DNA of 18,104 bases from an uncultured Collinsella sp. (lineage in GTDB: Bacteria; Actinomycetota; Coriobacteriia; Coriobacteriales; Coriobacteriaceae), in the NCBI GenBank assembly GCA_900538305.1, contig UPXY01000033.1:1-18104 (forward strand). Direction: 5' to 3'. Positions 1 through 6,609 of the stretch are shown here, one piece after another. The notes beneath the pieces are model-generated. The model worked only from the letters and a program-made list of their open reading frames with translations, did not search any database and was not told where the DNA came from. Position 1 is the stretch's first letter. Each line of letters begins with the position of its first letter. A program made the position numbers and the translations under genes.

Positions 1-867
1 CATCGCGGCACCGCTCGCCACAAAGAGGTGCGCGTTCTCGGGCACGATGCGGTGCGCCTCGTCGAGCTCAAGCGTGATGTAGAAGCGCTCGCGCAGCTCA
101 GAGAGGTACTGCAAAGGGCCGCCGAGGAACGCGACGTTGCCGCGGATGGGGCGACCGCACGCAAGACCGGAGATAGTCTGTGTCACCACGGCCTGGAAGA
201 TGGAAGCGGCGACGTCCTCCTGGCGCGCGCCCTCGTTCAGGAGCGGCTGCACGTCGGACTTGGCGAACACACCACAGCGGCTCGCGATGGGATAGATGGT
301 GGTAGCACCCTTGGCGAGCTCGTTCAGGCCGGAAGCATCGGTGTGCAGGAGTGTGGCCATCTGGTCGATGAACGCGCCCGTGCCACCGGCGCAGGTGCCG
401 TTCATGCGCTGCTCGATGCCCTGGTCGAAGTAGATGATCTTCGCGTCCTCGCCACCGAGCTCGATCGCAACGTCCGTGGTGGGGATGAGCGTCTCCACGG
501 CGCGTTTGCTCGCGATGACCTCCTGCACGAACTCAAGACCGAGCCACTGGGACAGGAGCAGGCCGCCGGAACCCGTGATGGCGCAGGTCATCTGCGCTTC
601 TGGCAGCACCGCGGCCGCCTGCACGAAGAGATCGCGGGCGCAGGCGCGTACGTCGGTGTGATGGCGCTGGTACTTGGCGTAGACAATCTGGTTGTCATCG
701 TTCAGCACGGCGAGCTTCACCGTAGTGGAGCCCACGTCGATGCCCAGATGCAGGTCACCCTGCACCGCGTCTGGGTTCCAGATCGCACCCTCGGGCGCAC
801 CACTTTCCGTAGTCGCAGCCGGAGCGGACATGTCCATCGTCTCGTTCATCTTGACGTCCTCACTCAT
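1..867 (-). CDS. Acyl-CoA dehydratase activase (BadF/BcrA/HgdC family), 5' part, runs off left edge
   Basis: The 289 visible residues form the N-terminal ATPase domain of the family that drives ATP-dependent electron transfer into 2-hydroxyacyl-CoA dehydratases or benzoyl-CoA reductase-like enzymes. Residues 1-40 are a poorly conserved extension. The phosphate-binding GIDVGSTTVK is at about 42-51, GGEDAK at 138-143, NGTCAGGTGAF at 156-166 and ASRCGVFAKSD at 195-205. Cys159 and Cys198 match the family pair that bridges a [4Fe-4S] cluster between two subunits, with the 39-residue spacing known from HgdC. The ATG overlaps the TetR stop by 8 bases and has its own AAGGGGAG ribosome site, so translation is probably coupled. 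Family members are either about 260 residues or very long multidomain proteins. The gene is still open at the edge at residue 289, so the long form is likely, but this cannot be seen. The dehydratase substrate is unknown. Confidence 0.9.
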   Translation of the reverse strand, partial: MSEDVKMNETMDMSAPAATTESGAPEGAIWNPDAVQGDLHLGIDVGSTTVKLAVLNDDNQIVYAKYQRHHTDVRACARDLFVQAAAVLPEAQMTCAITGSGGLLLSQWLGLEFVQEVIASKRAVETLIPTTDVAIELGGEDAKIIYFDQGIEQRMNGTCAGGTGAFIDQMATLLHTDASGLNELAKGATTIYPIASRCGVFAKSDVQPLLNEGARQEDVAASIFQAVVTQTISGLACGRPIRGNVAFLGGPLQYLSELRERFYITLELDEAHRIVPENAHLFVASGAAM

Positions 868-1576
868 GGGTGCTCCCCTTCTGTTCTTCACGCTGCAGGT
901 TCAAGAGCTTCATGCCGTATGCCGGCACGTTGATATCGATGGGCTGGCCGTACAGGTCGCCAGGGCGCACGAAGGCGATGACCGTCATGATGCGCGCCAT
1001 GGTCTCCGGGCTTTCGGCAAGGCCGCCTGCGAACCAGCGCTGCACGACACCAACCTCGGCGGCAACCACGTACGATAGGTAGAAGTCGAAAAACGTGCCG
1101 AGCGCGCCCGGGAAGATGCCGGTCTTCATGCGCTCTGCGACCGTCTCGCGCGCAATGGCCTGGATGCGCTGGACGAACGACGCGTCGCCATGCGGTCCCA
1201 GCAACGCCCCGATCACCGCGCCATCGCGCTTGAGATACGCGAGCAGCTCGACCGACCCCGGTGCCGGCTCGAGGGCATCGATGTTGCGATAGAGCGACGG
1301 CAGGTCGGCTGCAGCGATGCCCGTGATACGTTCACGCAGCTCATCGAGGATCCCGGCTTCCACGCGATCGATGAAATCGGGGATATCCCGGTAATGTGTG
1401 TAAAACGTGCGACGCGTCAGGCCGGCGCGATCGGTAAGGGCGGCCACGGTCACGCTCGTAAGGTCATGCCCCGCGTTGATCTCGTCCGCCAGCGCCTGCC
1501 GCAACAGATGCTGCGACCGCAAACTTCGTCGGTCGGATTTCGCGATGCCACAGGTAATCGCCTGCTCAGATGACAT
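860..1576 (-). CDS. TetR family transcriptional regulator
   Basis: This 238-residue protein has a TetR-type helix-turn-helix at about residues 38-70: TVAALTDRAGLTRRTFYTHY is the usual recognition-helix pattern, with a Phe-Tyr pair before the final helix. The rest is a variable helical ligand-binding domain with no recognisable effector family. The ATG at 1576 is preceded by AGAGGGGA at good spacing. The gene ends inside the start of the acyl-CoA activase gene, so the two are co-transcribed. The promoter upstream carries a palindrome on the -10 box, which fits autorepression and hence control of the activase. The ligand may be a CoA ester or related acid, but that is only inferred from the neighbour. 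Confidence 0.9.
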   Translation of the reverse strand: MSSEQAITCGIAKSDRRSLRSQHLLRQALADEINAGHDLTSVTVAALTDRAGLTRRTFYTHYRDIPDFIDRVEAGILDELRERITGIAAADLPSLYRNIDALEPAPGSVELLAYLKRDGAVIGALLGPHGDASFVQRIQAIARETVAERMKTGIFPGALGTFFDFYLSYVVAAEVGVVQRWFAGGLAESPETMARIMTVIAFVRPGDLYGQPIDINVPAYGMKLLNLQREEQKGSTHE

Positions 1577-1592
1577 GCTATCCCCTCTGAAG

Positions 1593-1625
1593 GTGAGAAT
1601 CTGAGTCCAAGACAGGTATTCTCAC
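1593..1625. repeat. Dyad repeat, copy C (perfect 8-bp arms) upstream of TetR gene
   Basis: GTGAGAAT at 1593-1600 and its exact complement ATTCTCAC at 1618-1625 flank a centre holding GTCTTGGAC (minus strand). It is a diverged copy of the 31-bp unit found twice before glyA (7882-7912 and 7921-7951). As there, it lies just upstream of a minus-strand Shine-Dalgarno sequence, here 17 bases before the TetR start codon. Confidence 0.7.
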
Positions 1626-1671
1626 GTAGCTGATAACCCGACACCAGACGTCAGATTATCCTCCATCTTTC

Positions 1672-1709
1672 ACTCAGTGAGTATTATTGCACATAGCGTG
1701 AAATAGCAA
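1672..1709 (-). promoter_or_regulatory. TetR-activase promoter with overlapping operator-like palindrome
   Basis: On the minus strand TTGCTA (1704-1709) is followed after exactly 17 bases by TAATAC (1681-1686), a good sigma-70-type promoter in an AT-rich patch. The perfect 11-bp palindrome ACTCACTGAGT (1672-1682) overlaps the -10 box and the expected start of transcription. This is where an autorepressing TetR protein commonly binds. The transcript leader would be about 100 bases and contains the dyad repeat at 1593-1625. Binding by this particular TetR is an inference. Confidence 0.65.
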
Positions 1710-1831
1710 GCACCGTTCGGCGATTACCGCGAGGTGTTCACAAGCGTCAAGCCGTTGTAAGGTGCGCGGGCGGCGGAGGTTGGGACATTGGGTCGGGTTC
1801 GCTTGTCTCACGTCTCACGGGAAGCCGTTGC

Positions 1832-2009
1832 TCCCAAATGGCAGCAATCGTGCAGTCAAACGCCGTCAGGGGCACGGCCAACTCCCAGATGGCAGCAATC
1901 GTGCACTTGGGGGCTCGCGAAACGGCGCCTCATTCCCAGATGACAGTTTTCGGGCACTTGAGAGGTGCGCGAGGTGCCACCTCGTCCCCACATGGCACCC
2001 ATCAAGCAC
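1832..2009. repeat. Degenerate tandem array, 51-bp period
   Basis: Four related cores begin at 1832, 1883, 1934 and 1985, exactly 51 bases apart. The first two share TCCCARATGGCAGCAATCG with one difference. The third is more diverged (ATGACAGTTTTCGGGCACTT), and the fourth keeps only parts (CATGGCACC, AAGCAC). The 25 or so bases between cores are not conserved. The array fills most of the gene-free stretch between the TetR promoter and the 3' end of the decarboxylase remnant, and its last unit touches that stop codon. The small open frames across it simply reflect the 17-codon period. The remaining bases 1710-1831 show no gene or recognised signal. Confidence 0.6.
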
Positions 2010-3105
2010 AAAAGGCAGCCGCCTCCTCACGCGCGTAGGCCGCCAGACGGCGGATGACCTCGCGCATCTCGTCCTCGCTCGTACGCGGATGGATCGCGCA
2101 GATGCGGAGCACCACGCGCCCCGAGAGCTCCGTCGTGAAGATGCCAGCGTACCCGCTCGCGAGCATCCGCTGGGACACGCGCCGGTTGAGCTCGTCGAGC
2201 GCGCCCTCGCCCACGCCCGCGGGGTGGAACCGGAACGTGACCATCGCCATCTGCGCCGGCGTGACGACCTCGGCATCCGGCGTCTGCCGCAGTTCGCCCT
2301 CCGCCCAGCGCGCGAGGTCGAACCCGTGCTCGATGGCCGCTGCCATGCCGTTGCTCCCCATCACCTGCAGCGTGAACCAGAGCTTGAGACCGCGCGCGGG
2401 ACGCGTGAGCTCGGGGCTGAGCTCCCAGGGATTGATGCATTCCATGGCGTCGCCCGAGCCCTCGAGGTCTTTGAGGTACTCGGGGTGCGTGGCGAAGCTC
2501 CGCAGCAGCGTTGCGGCGTCGCGGACGAGCACCATGCTGCAGGAATACGTTTGGAAGAGCCATTTGTGAGCGTCCCACGTGAGGGAGTCGGCGAGCTCGA
2601 TGCCGTCGAGCATGCCGCGATAGCGCGTGAGCAGCACCGACGCGCCAAACGCGCCGTCGACGTGCATCCAGAGATCGTGCGCCCGGCAGACCTCCGCCAC
2701 CGCACACAGCGGGTCGACCGCCCCGGTGTTCGTGGTGCCGGCGGTCGCGATGACGAGGAACGGCCGCAACCCCGCCGCCTCGTCTTCCCGCACTGCGCGC
2801 TCGAGCTCGTCGACGCGCATGCGAAAGGCATCGTCCACGCCCACGCGCCGGATGCGGCTGTCCGGCACGCCGATCATGTGCAGTCCCTTCGCGGCCGAGC
2901 TGTGCGTTTGCTCGGAGATGTACGCGACGCCCGCGCCCCAGCTGTCCTGCGGGAGCTTGTCGTCCCGCGCCGCGATGGCCGCCGTCGTGTTCGCCATCGA
3001 GCCGCCCGAGGTGAACACGCCCGTCGCGGTGCGGGGAAAGCCGGCCTGCTCGCAGAGCCAGCGCAGAAGCGTGTTCTCAGCGTAGCAGCCGGCGGGGTAG
3101 TTCGC
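2002..3105 (-). pseudogene. Group II PLP-dependent amino-acid decarboxylase, N-terminally truncated
   Basis: The frame encodes about 367 residues of an aromatic-L-amino-acid/glutamate decarboxylase-type enzyme. The PLP site is present: SGGSMAN (phosphate contact), EQTHSS with the ring-stacking His, HVDGAFG with the Asp that contacts the pyridine nitrogen, and TWDAHKW with the Schiff-base Lys. The C-terminal domain looks complete. Family members have roughly 90-110 more residues at the N terminus, needed for the dimer and substrate pocket. Here homology stops near NYPAGCYAEN, and the bases beyond encode a LysR tail on the opposite strand. An open frame does extend to a TTG at 3135, but its first 10 or so codons are antisense LysR. 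No convincing start or ribosome site is seen. It is probably an inactive remnant; the original substrate cannot be told. Confidence 0.75.
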
Positions 3106-3248
3106 TCGCGCACATCGACACGACGCTGCCCGCAATCCGCATATGGTCGCAGCTCTTCCATCACGAGAAGAAGTGGGTCACCCCGGCGATGCACGCCTTC
3201 ATCGATGTCGCGCGCGCATATTTCCAGGAACGCGAGACGGCGCGTTGA
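3102..3248 (+). pseudogene. LysR-type regulator, C-terminal fragment (48 residues)
   Basis: In the plus frame ending at the TGA at 3246-3248 the peptide reads SLAHIDTTLPAIRIWSQLFH and then a helix with VTPAMHAFIDVARAYF near the end. That is the usual close of a LysR effector-binding domain: a strand, a Trp-containing segment, then a final helix with the pattern FIDxAR. No start codon or upstream domain is present, because the frame is cut at about 3100 by the decarboxylase remnant. The N-terminal half of a LysR regulator lies 2.1 kb downstream at 5377-5822, in the same orientation. Identification rests on pattern only, so confidence is moderate. Confidence 0.5.
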
Positions 3249-3276
3249 GCGCACGACATCTCGCGGCGCTGTGCCG

Positions 3277-3360
3277 TGAGTCAATTGAACCCGATCCCAC
3301 TGTCTCGTGGACCTGTCCCCACTGTCTCACTGAGCCAATTGAACCCGTCCCCAATGACTC
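3277..3360. repeat. Direct repeats with GGGGACNGG-type cores between LysR tail and ZIP gene
   Basis: Two 30-bp units (3277-3306 and 3331-3360) begin TGAGYCAATTGAACCCG and match at 25 of 30 positions. Between them is a partial third unit (3312-3328) with CCTGTCCCCACTGTCTC. On the minus strand the units read GGGGACGGGTTCAATTG and GGGGACAGG. The array sits directly downstream of the ZIP transporter stop. It shares its GGGGACGGG core with the hairpin at 12733-12792 and the palindrome at 14324-14340. Confidence 0.6.
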
Positions 3361-3369
3361 CACTGGCTC

Positions 3370-4191
3370 CTATCCCAGCGCCACGTCGAGCACCATCATC
3401 ACCACGAAGCCCGCAATGACGCCCAGTGTGCCCACGTTGGAGTGCTCGCCCAGATGCGCCTCGGGAATGAGTTCCTCCACGACCACGTAAATCATCGCTC
3501 CGGCGGCAAACGACAGCATCCACGGCATGAAGGGCGCGATCCACCCGGCCGCGAGCACCACCGCCACACCGAATACTGGCTCGACGACACCCGAAAGACT
3601 CCCCACCGCGAACGCCTTCCACCGGCTGAATCCCTCGCGCCGCAGCGGCAGCGACACGGCTGCGCCCTCGGGGAAGTTCTGCAACCCGATGCCGAGCGCC
3701 AGCGCGAACGCCATGCCGAGATACGCCTCGCCCACCGCGCCAGCCGTCTGCGAGGCCATCGCGAAGAGCAGACCCACACTCATGCCCTCGGGGATGTTGT
3801 GGAGCGTCACGGCGGAAACCATCAGCGTCGTGCGCTTCCATCCCGCACGCAAGCCCTCGGGCTCATCGCTTTCCATATGAAGGTGCGGCAAGAGCGAGTC
3901 GAGCACGATGAGGAATGCGACGCCCAGCAGGAAGCCGCCCGCCGCAGGGATCCACCCGATCTGCCCCAGCGCCTCGGCCTGCTCGATAGCGGGGTTCAGC
4001 AGCGACCACACGCTCGCAGCAATCATGACGCCGGCAGCGAACCCCAAAAAGATATGGTGGGCGAGCTTGCCGCGCTCGGGATCCTTGCCCGTGAAGAGCA
4101 CGACCGCCGAGCCCGCCGTGGTCATAAGCCAGGTGAACCCGCAGCCGGCCGCCGCCCAGGCAAGCGCTTGCAGGGTAGAAGCATCAAACAT
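3370..4191 (-). CDS. ZIP family divalent metal transporter (GufA/ZupT-like)
   Basis: This 273-residue membrane protein has about eight hydrophobic segments, typical of bacterial ZIP permeases. The metal-site signatures are HNIPEG at 131-136 in segment 4, QNFPEG at 171-176 in segment 5 and a VVEELIPEA stretch at 237-245. A short His-bearing loop (LPHLHMES, about 101-108) lies between segments 3 and 4. It probably carries Zn2+ or other divalent metals across the inner membrane; the precise metal cannot be read. The ATG at 4191 has AAAGGACG upstream. It follows the HAD phosphatase gene after 57 bases on the same strand, so the two may share a transcript. The 3' flank holds GGGGACGGG repeats. Confidence 0.9.
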   Translation of the reverse strand: MFDASTLQALAWAAAGCGFTWLMTTAGSAVVLFTGKDPERGKLAHHIFLGFAAGVMIAASVWSLLNPAIEQAEALGQIGWIPAAGGFLLGVAFLIVLDSLLPHLHMESDEPEGLRAGWKRTTLMVSAVTLHNIPEGMSVGLLFAMASQTAGAVGEAYLGMAFALALGIGLQNFPEGAAVSLPLRREGFSRWKAFAVGSLSGVVEPVFGVAVVLAAGWIAPFMPWMLSFAAGAMIYVVVEELIPEAHLGEHSNVGTLGVIAGFVVMMVLDVALG

Positions 4192-4222
4192 GAACGTCCT
4201 TTCGTCGATGATAAAAACAGCT

Positions 4223-4248
4223 CGTCTGGTCTTTACGTCTGGTCTTTA
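4223..4248. repeat. Perfect 13-bp tandem duplication between HAD and ZIP genes
   Basis: CGTCTGGTCTTTA occurs twice in a row (4223-4235 and 4236-4248), ending one base before the HAD stop codon. It looks like a recent slippage duplication in the 57-bp spacer and has no evident function. Confidence 0.7.
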
Positions 4249-5112
4249 TCAGTCAGCAATGGAATAGTACCCGCGTTGCCGGCGGACGGTGCGCACCATG
4301 TGACGCGGCACCGCATACGCCACGTTCGACCCGATGACCGTCCCCGCCGCGCGCTTCGCCATATCGTCGGCGTTCGACGGCGCGTACGCATGGGCGAACC
4401 GGTCGAGCATCGCGATGTCGTTGCCACCGTCGCCGTACACCGCAACCTCGTCCTCGGAGATACCCAAATAGGCCGCGAGCCACGCGAGCGCCGCGCCCTT
4501 GTTCACATCCGCGCGCGAGATCTCGAACATCACGGGCTTGAACGGCGCGTTCACGAGAGCGTCCGAGCGCTCCGCCAGGTACGCCGAGAGCTCGCGGCCG
4601 AGCCCCTCGTCTGGCGTGCGCACGTTGAACTTGCAGATGTCACGTTCGAGCACCTGCGCCATCGTCTGATCGAATCGCATCCCCGTGCCGGCCTTGACGC
4701 GCTTGCGGTTGCGATGCTTCATGGCAAGCCGGTCGAGCGCGCTCTTTCCGGTGAACGACGCGAGCCATGCGTCCTCCGACCCCGTGATGTAGGCGCCGTC
4801 GGGCGCGATGCATTCGAAGATGAGCCGGGGGAATGCGCGCATCAGGTCCTCGGCGACCACCCTGTCGATGGTGAACGCCTTGAGCAGCGCACCGTGAGAA
4901 TCGCGGATGATGGCACCGTTCGACCCCACCACCTCGAGGGGAATATCGCCGAAGCCCTGATCCGCGCCGGAACGCACCGGCCTGCCCGTCGCAAGCACCA
5001 CGTGCGCCCCCGAAGAGACGACCTCGCGCACCGCCGCGCGCACCACGCAATCCGCCTGGTGGAAGTAGTTGAGCAACGTACCGTCCAGATCGCTCGCGAA
5101 CATCTTGATCAT
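4249..5112 (-). CDS. Cof-type HAD-IIB family hydrolase (phosphatase)
   Basis: The 287-residue protein has all four HAD motifs: DLDGT at 8-12 (nucleophile Asp8 and acid/base Asp10), ATGRP at 41-45 with Thr42, Lys205 in DVNKGAAL, and GDGGND at 227-232 for Mg2+ binding. A C2-type cap occupies the region between motifs II and III. Such enzymes dephosphorylate sugar phosphates, PLP or nucleotides in the cytoplasm; the substrate cannot be predicted. I chose the ATG at 5112 because it begins MIKMFASDLDGT, has a GGAGGG site 10 bases upstream and matches family length. The frame stays open to 5280, but that part looks like non-coding repeat DNA. The ZIP transporter gene follows on the same strand. Confidence 0.9.
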   Translation of the reverse strand: MIKMFASDLDGTLLNYFHQADCVVRAAVREVVSSGAHVVLATGRPVRSGADQGFGDIPLEVVGSNGAIIRDSHGALLKAFTIDRVVAEDLMRAFPRLIFECIAPDGAYITGSEDAWLASFTGKSALDRLAMKHRNRKRVKAGTGMRFDQTMAQVLERDICKFNVRTPDEGLGRELSAYLAERSDALVNAPFKPVMFEISRADVNKGAALAWLAAYLGISEDEVAVYGDGGNDIAMLDRFAHAYAPSNADDMAKRAAGTVIGSNVAYAVPRHMVRTVRRQRGYYSIAD

Positions 5113-5376
5113 GCGTCGAAACCCTCCGCGTTTCCTCGCCTCTCGCCCGCACCCCTCGCCCATACTCGTAAGCACCTCCCCATGATACGCAGGCGCGACG
5201 GATTTAGACCCGACGAATTTGGAGTGCATGTAGGGCGAATTCAAGACGTTACCTTGTGCTTCAGGTAGGGAAGGCTTCAAAACGCCGTCTCCTGTACCCC
5301 GCTCGCGCTAGCGCGCTCACCAGATACAATAAGTAGCAAACCACCTTCGAAACGCAACGCGTACGGAAGAAGCGAT
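5113..5376. promoter_or_regulatory. Divergent spacer between HAD and LysR genes, with 12-bp palindrome and -10-like box
   Basis: A perfect palindrome CGCGCTAGCGCG lies at 5304-5315. It is followed nine bases later by TACAAT (5325-5330), a -10-like box for the plus-strand LysR gene starting at 5377; no good -35 box is seen. The palindrome would cover the -35 position, where an autoregulating protein could bind. Bases 5170-5280 (minus strand) are open in frame with the HAD gene but have no family resemblance and may be a dispersed repeat. The HAD promoter was not located with confidence. Confidence 0.35.
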
Positions 5377-5822
5377 ATGGAAATTACTGCACTACGGCGC
5401 TTCCTCATGATCGCCCGCGAGGGCACCATCTCCGGTGCCGCCGCGGCGTTGCACATCTCGCAGCCATCGCCCTCGCGCCAGATGCAGGAACTCGAACGCG
5501 AGCTGGGCAGCACGTTCTTCGTGCGCGGCAAACGACGCATCGAGCTCACCGAGGCAGGAATGCGGCTGCGCGCCCGCGCCGAGGAGATCGTCGACCTCGC
5601 AGATCGAACCGAGGCGGAGTTCCGCATCACGGGCGACACACTCGCGGGTGAGGTGCGCATCGGCGGCGGCGAGACGCCGGCCATGGCGCTCATGGCAGAT
5701 GTGGTTGCCGAGCTGCAAGCAGCCTATCCGCTCATGCGTTTCAGCCTGCACAGCGGTAACGCCGAGGACATCGCGGACCGGCTCGACACGGGGCGCATCG
5801 ATTTCGGCCTCTTCGTGGGTTC
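5377..5822 (+). pseudogene. LysR-type transcriptional regulator, N-terminal half
   Basis: The start MEITALRRFLMIAREGTISG, the helix-turn-helix AAALHISQPSPSRQMQELE (about 21-40) and FFVRGKRRIELTEAG (about 49-63) are classic LysR. The linker helix and the first part of the effector domain follow, as far as DFGLFVG at about residues 142-148. There the protein stops resembling LysR: the next 12 codons, to the TAA at 5857, are the antisense of an ABC permease. Family members have about 300 residues, so half of this gene is missing. An AGGAAG site precedes the ATG at 5377, so a truncated DNA-binding protein could still be made. A LysR C-terminal fragment lies at 3102-3248. Confidence 0.85.
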
Positions 5823-6077
5823 TATACCCAGGTCGGGCAGGCCGAAATACACGAGGTAAAGCTGAACGAAGAGCGGCGTGCCGCGCACGATCCAGATATA
5901 GAGGCGCGCGACCTGCTTCGCGATGGGCACGTTCGTGTACTGCACGAGCGCTGTCACCACCGCGATGACGAGCGCGCAAGCGAACGAGGCGATTGCGAGC
6001 GGTAGCGTCACCGTGAGGCCGGGAATGAGGATCTTAGGAAACGAATCGACGAGCAGCGTGACGAGGGCGCTATCCAC
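5816..6077 (-). pseudogene. Polar amino-acid ABC transporter permease (HisM/GlnP type), N-terminal fragment
   Basis: About 87 residues remain. The first membrane segment is LPLAIASFACALVIAVV, then comes the conserved run ARLYIWIVRGTPLFVQLYLV and YFGLPDLGI. These are hallmarks of the His/Glu/Gln/Arg permease family of amino-acid importers. Homology ends near 5816-5824, where the LysR half-gene begins on the other strand; the EAA loop that docks the ATPase is absent, so it cannot work. The open frame runs on to 5724 as antisense LysR. The GTG start overlaps the last 8 bases of the upstream small gene, a sign of an operon whose remaining transporter genes are gone. Confidence 0.85.
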
Positions 6078-6396
6078 GGGGACTCACCTCGCCGTCTTGA
6101 GGCGCCGGCGCAGGCGGCTCGGCGGGCGCGACGCAAGGCACGCCGGCGGCACCAGTGCTCCGTTGGCTTGCGGGCACGCACTCGCAGCTCACCCGATACA
6201 GGATATGATCGATCGTGTCGATGCCGCGCTGCGACGCATGCAGCTCGGCGAGGAGGCGCTGGCGCTCACCGAGCAAGATGCGCTTGGTCTCGCGCACGCG
6301 CCCCTCCGAGCACGAAGTCTTCGCGCGCGCTGTCGCCTGGGCGTCACACGCACAGTCGCACAGGCAACGCTCGAGATCTTCGGAAATATCGCCCAT
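6070..6396 (-). CDS. Small cysteine-rich protein of unknown function
   Basis: I do not recognise this 108-residue protein. It contains eight cysteines: an alternating CLCDCAC at 11-17, Cys29, a CEC at 71-73 and Cys88. Between them, residues 33-66 (RVRETKRILLGERQRLLAEL and onward) should form a charged coiled-coil-like helix. The tail 76-108 is rich in Pro and Ala and looks disordered. No signal peptide or membrane segment is seen. The ATG is well supported by AAGGAG eight bases upstream. Its stop overlaps the GTG of the ABC permease fragment by 8 bases, so it was once the first gene of an amino-acid transport operon. The cysteine pattern suggests metal or Fe-S binding, but this is a guess. 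An AT-rich stretch at 6440-6480 may hold its promoter. Confidence 0.7.
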   Translation of the reverse strand: MGDISEDLERCLCDCACDAQATARAKTSCSEGRVRETKRILLGERQRLLAELHASQRGIDTIDHILYRVSCECVPASQRSTGAAGVPCVAPAEPPAPAPQDGEVSPRG

Positions 6397-6609
6397 ACCA
6401 TCAGCTCCTTACGGAATCTATGGTATGAGCTGCTCCGTATCATGTAAAAGACCTATATTGCATATGCTTTTATAGCAAAATCGCATAGTTGGTCACACGC
6501 GCAAATCCCTTGGACGGACTCCTCCGAGTCGCCTGACGCTTTGGAACTTGTCCAAATGACCAGCCGAGCCAACCGCCAACTAGGTCAACCGCCAACTGGG
6601 TCAGATCGT
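6397..6609. repeat. Spacer downstream of glyA with 16-bp tandem duplication
   Basis: CAACCGCCAACTAGGT (6570-6585) is repeated at 6586-6601 with one difference, ending eight bases from the glyA stop. A short inverted repeat TTTGGA/TCCAAA (6540-6545 and 6551-6556) and GACTC/GAGTC arms near 6519-6532 could form weak hairpins after glyA; neither is followed by a clear T run. The left part (6440-6480) is AT-rich and upstream of the cysteine-rich gene, with TATAAA at 6469-6474 on the minus strand but no good -35 box. Confidence 0.5.

Noticed and set aside
1832..2009. CRISPR array
   Set aside because: Only three to four decaying cores, no cas genes, and no near-identical repeats as a true array requires.
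1762..3279. A 505-codon plus-strand frame over the decarboxylase
   Set aside because: Composition is Arg/His/Pro-rich shadow coding; the minus strand carries clear PLP-enzyme motifs.
3442..5268. A 608-codon plus-strand frame over the ZIP and HAD genes
   Set aside because: It crosses two recognised genes on the other strand and shows no family feature.
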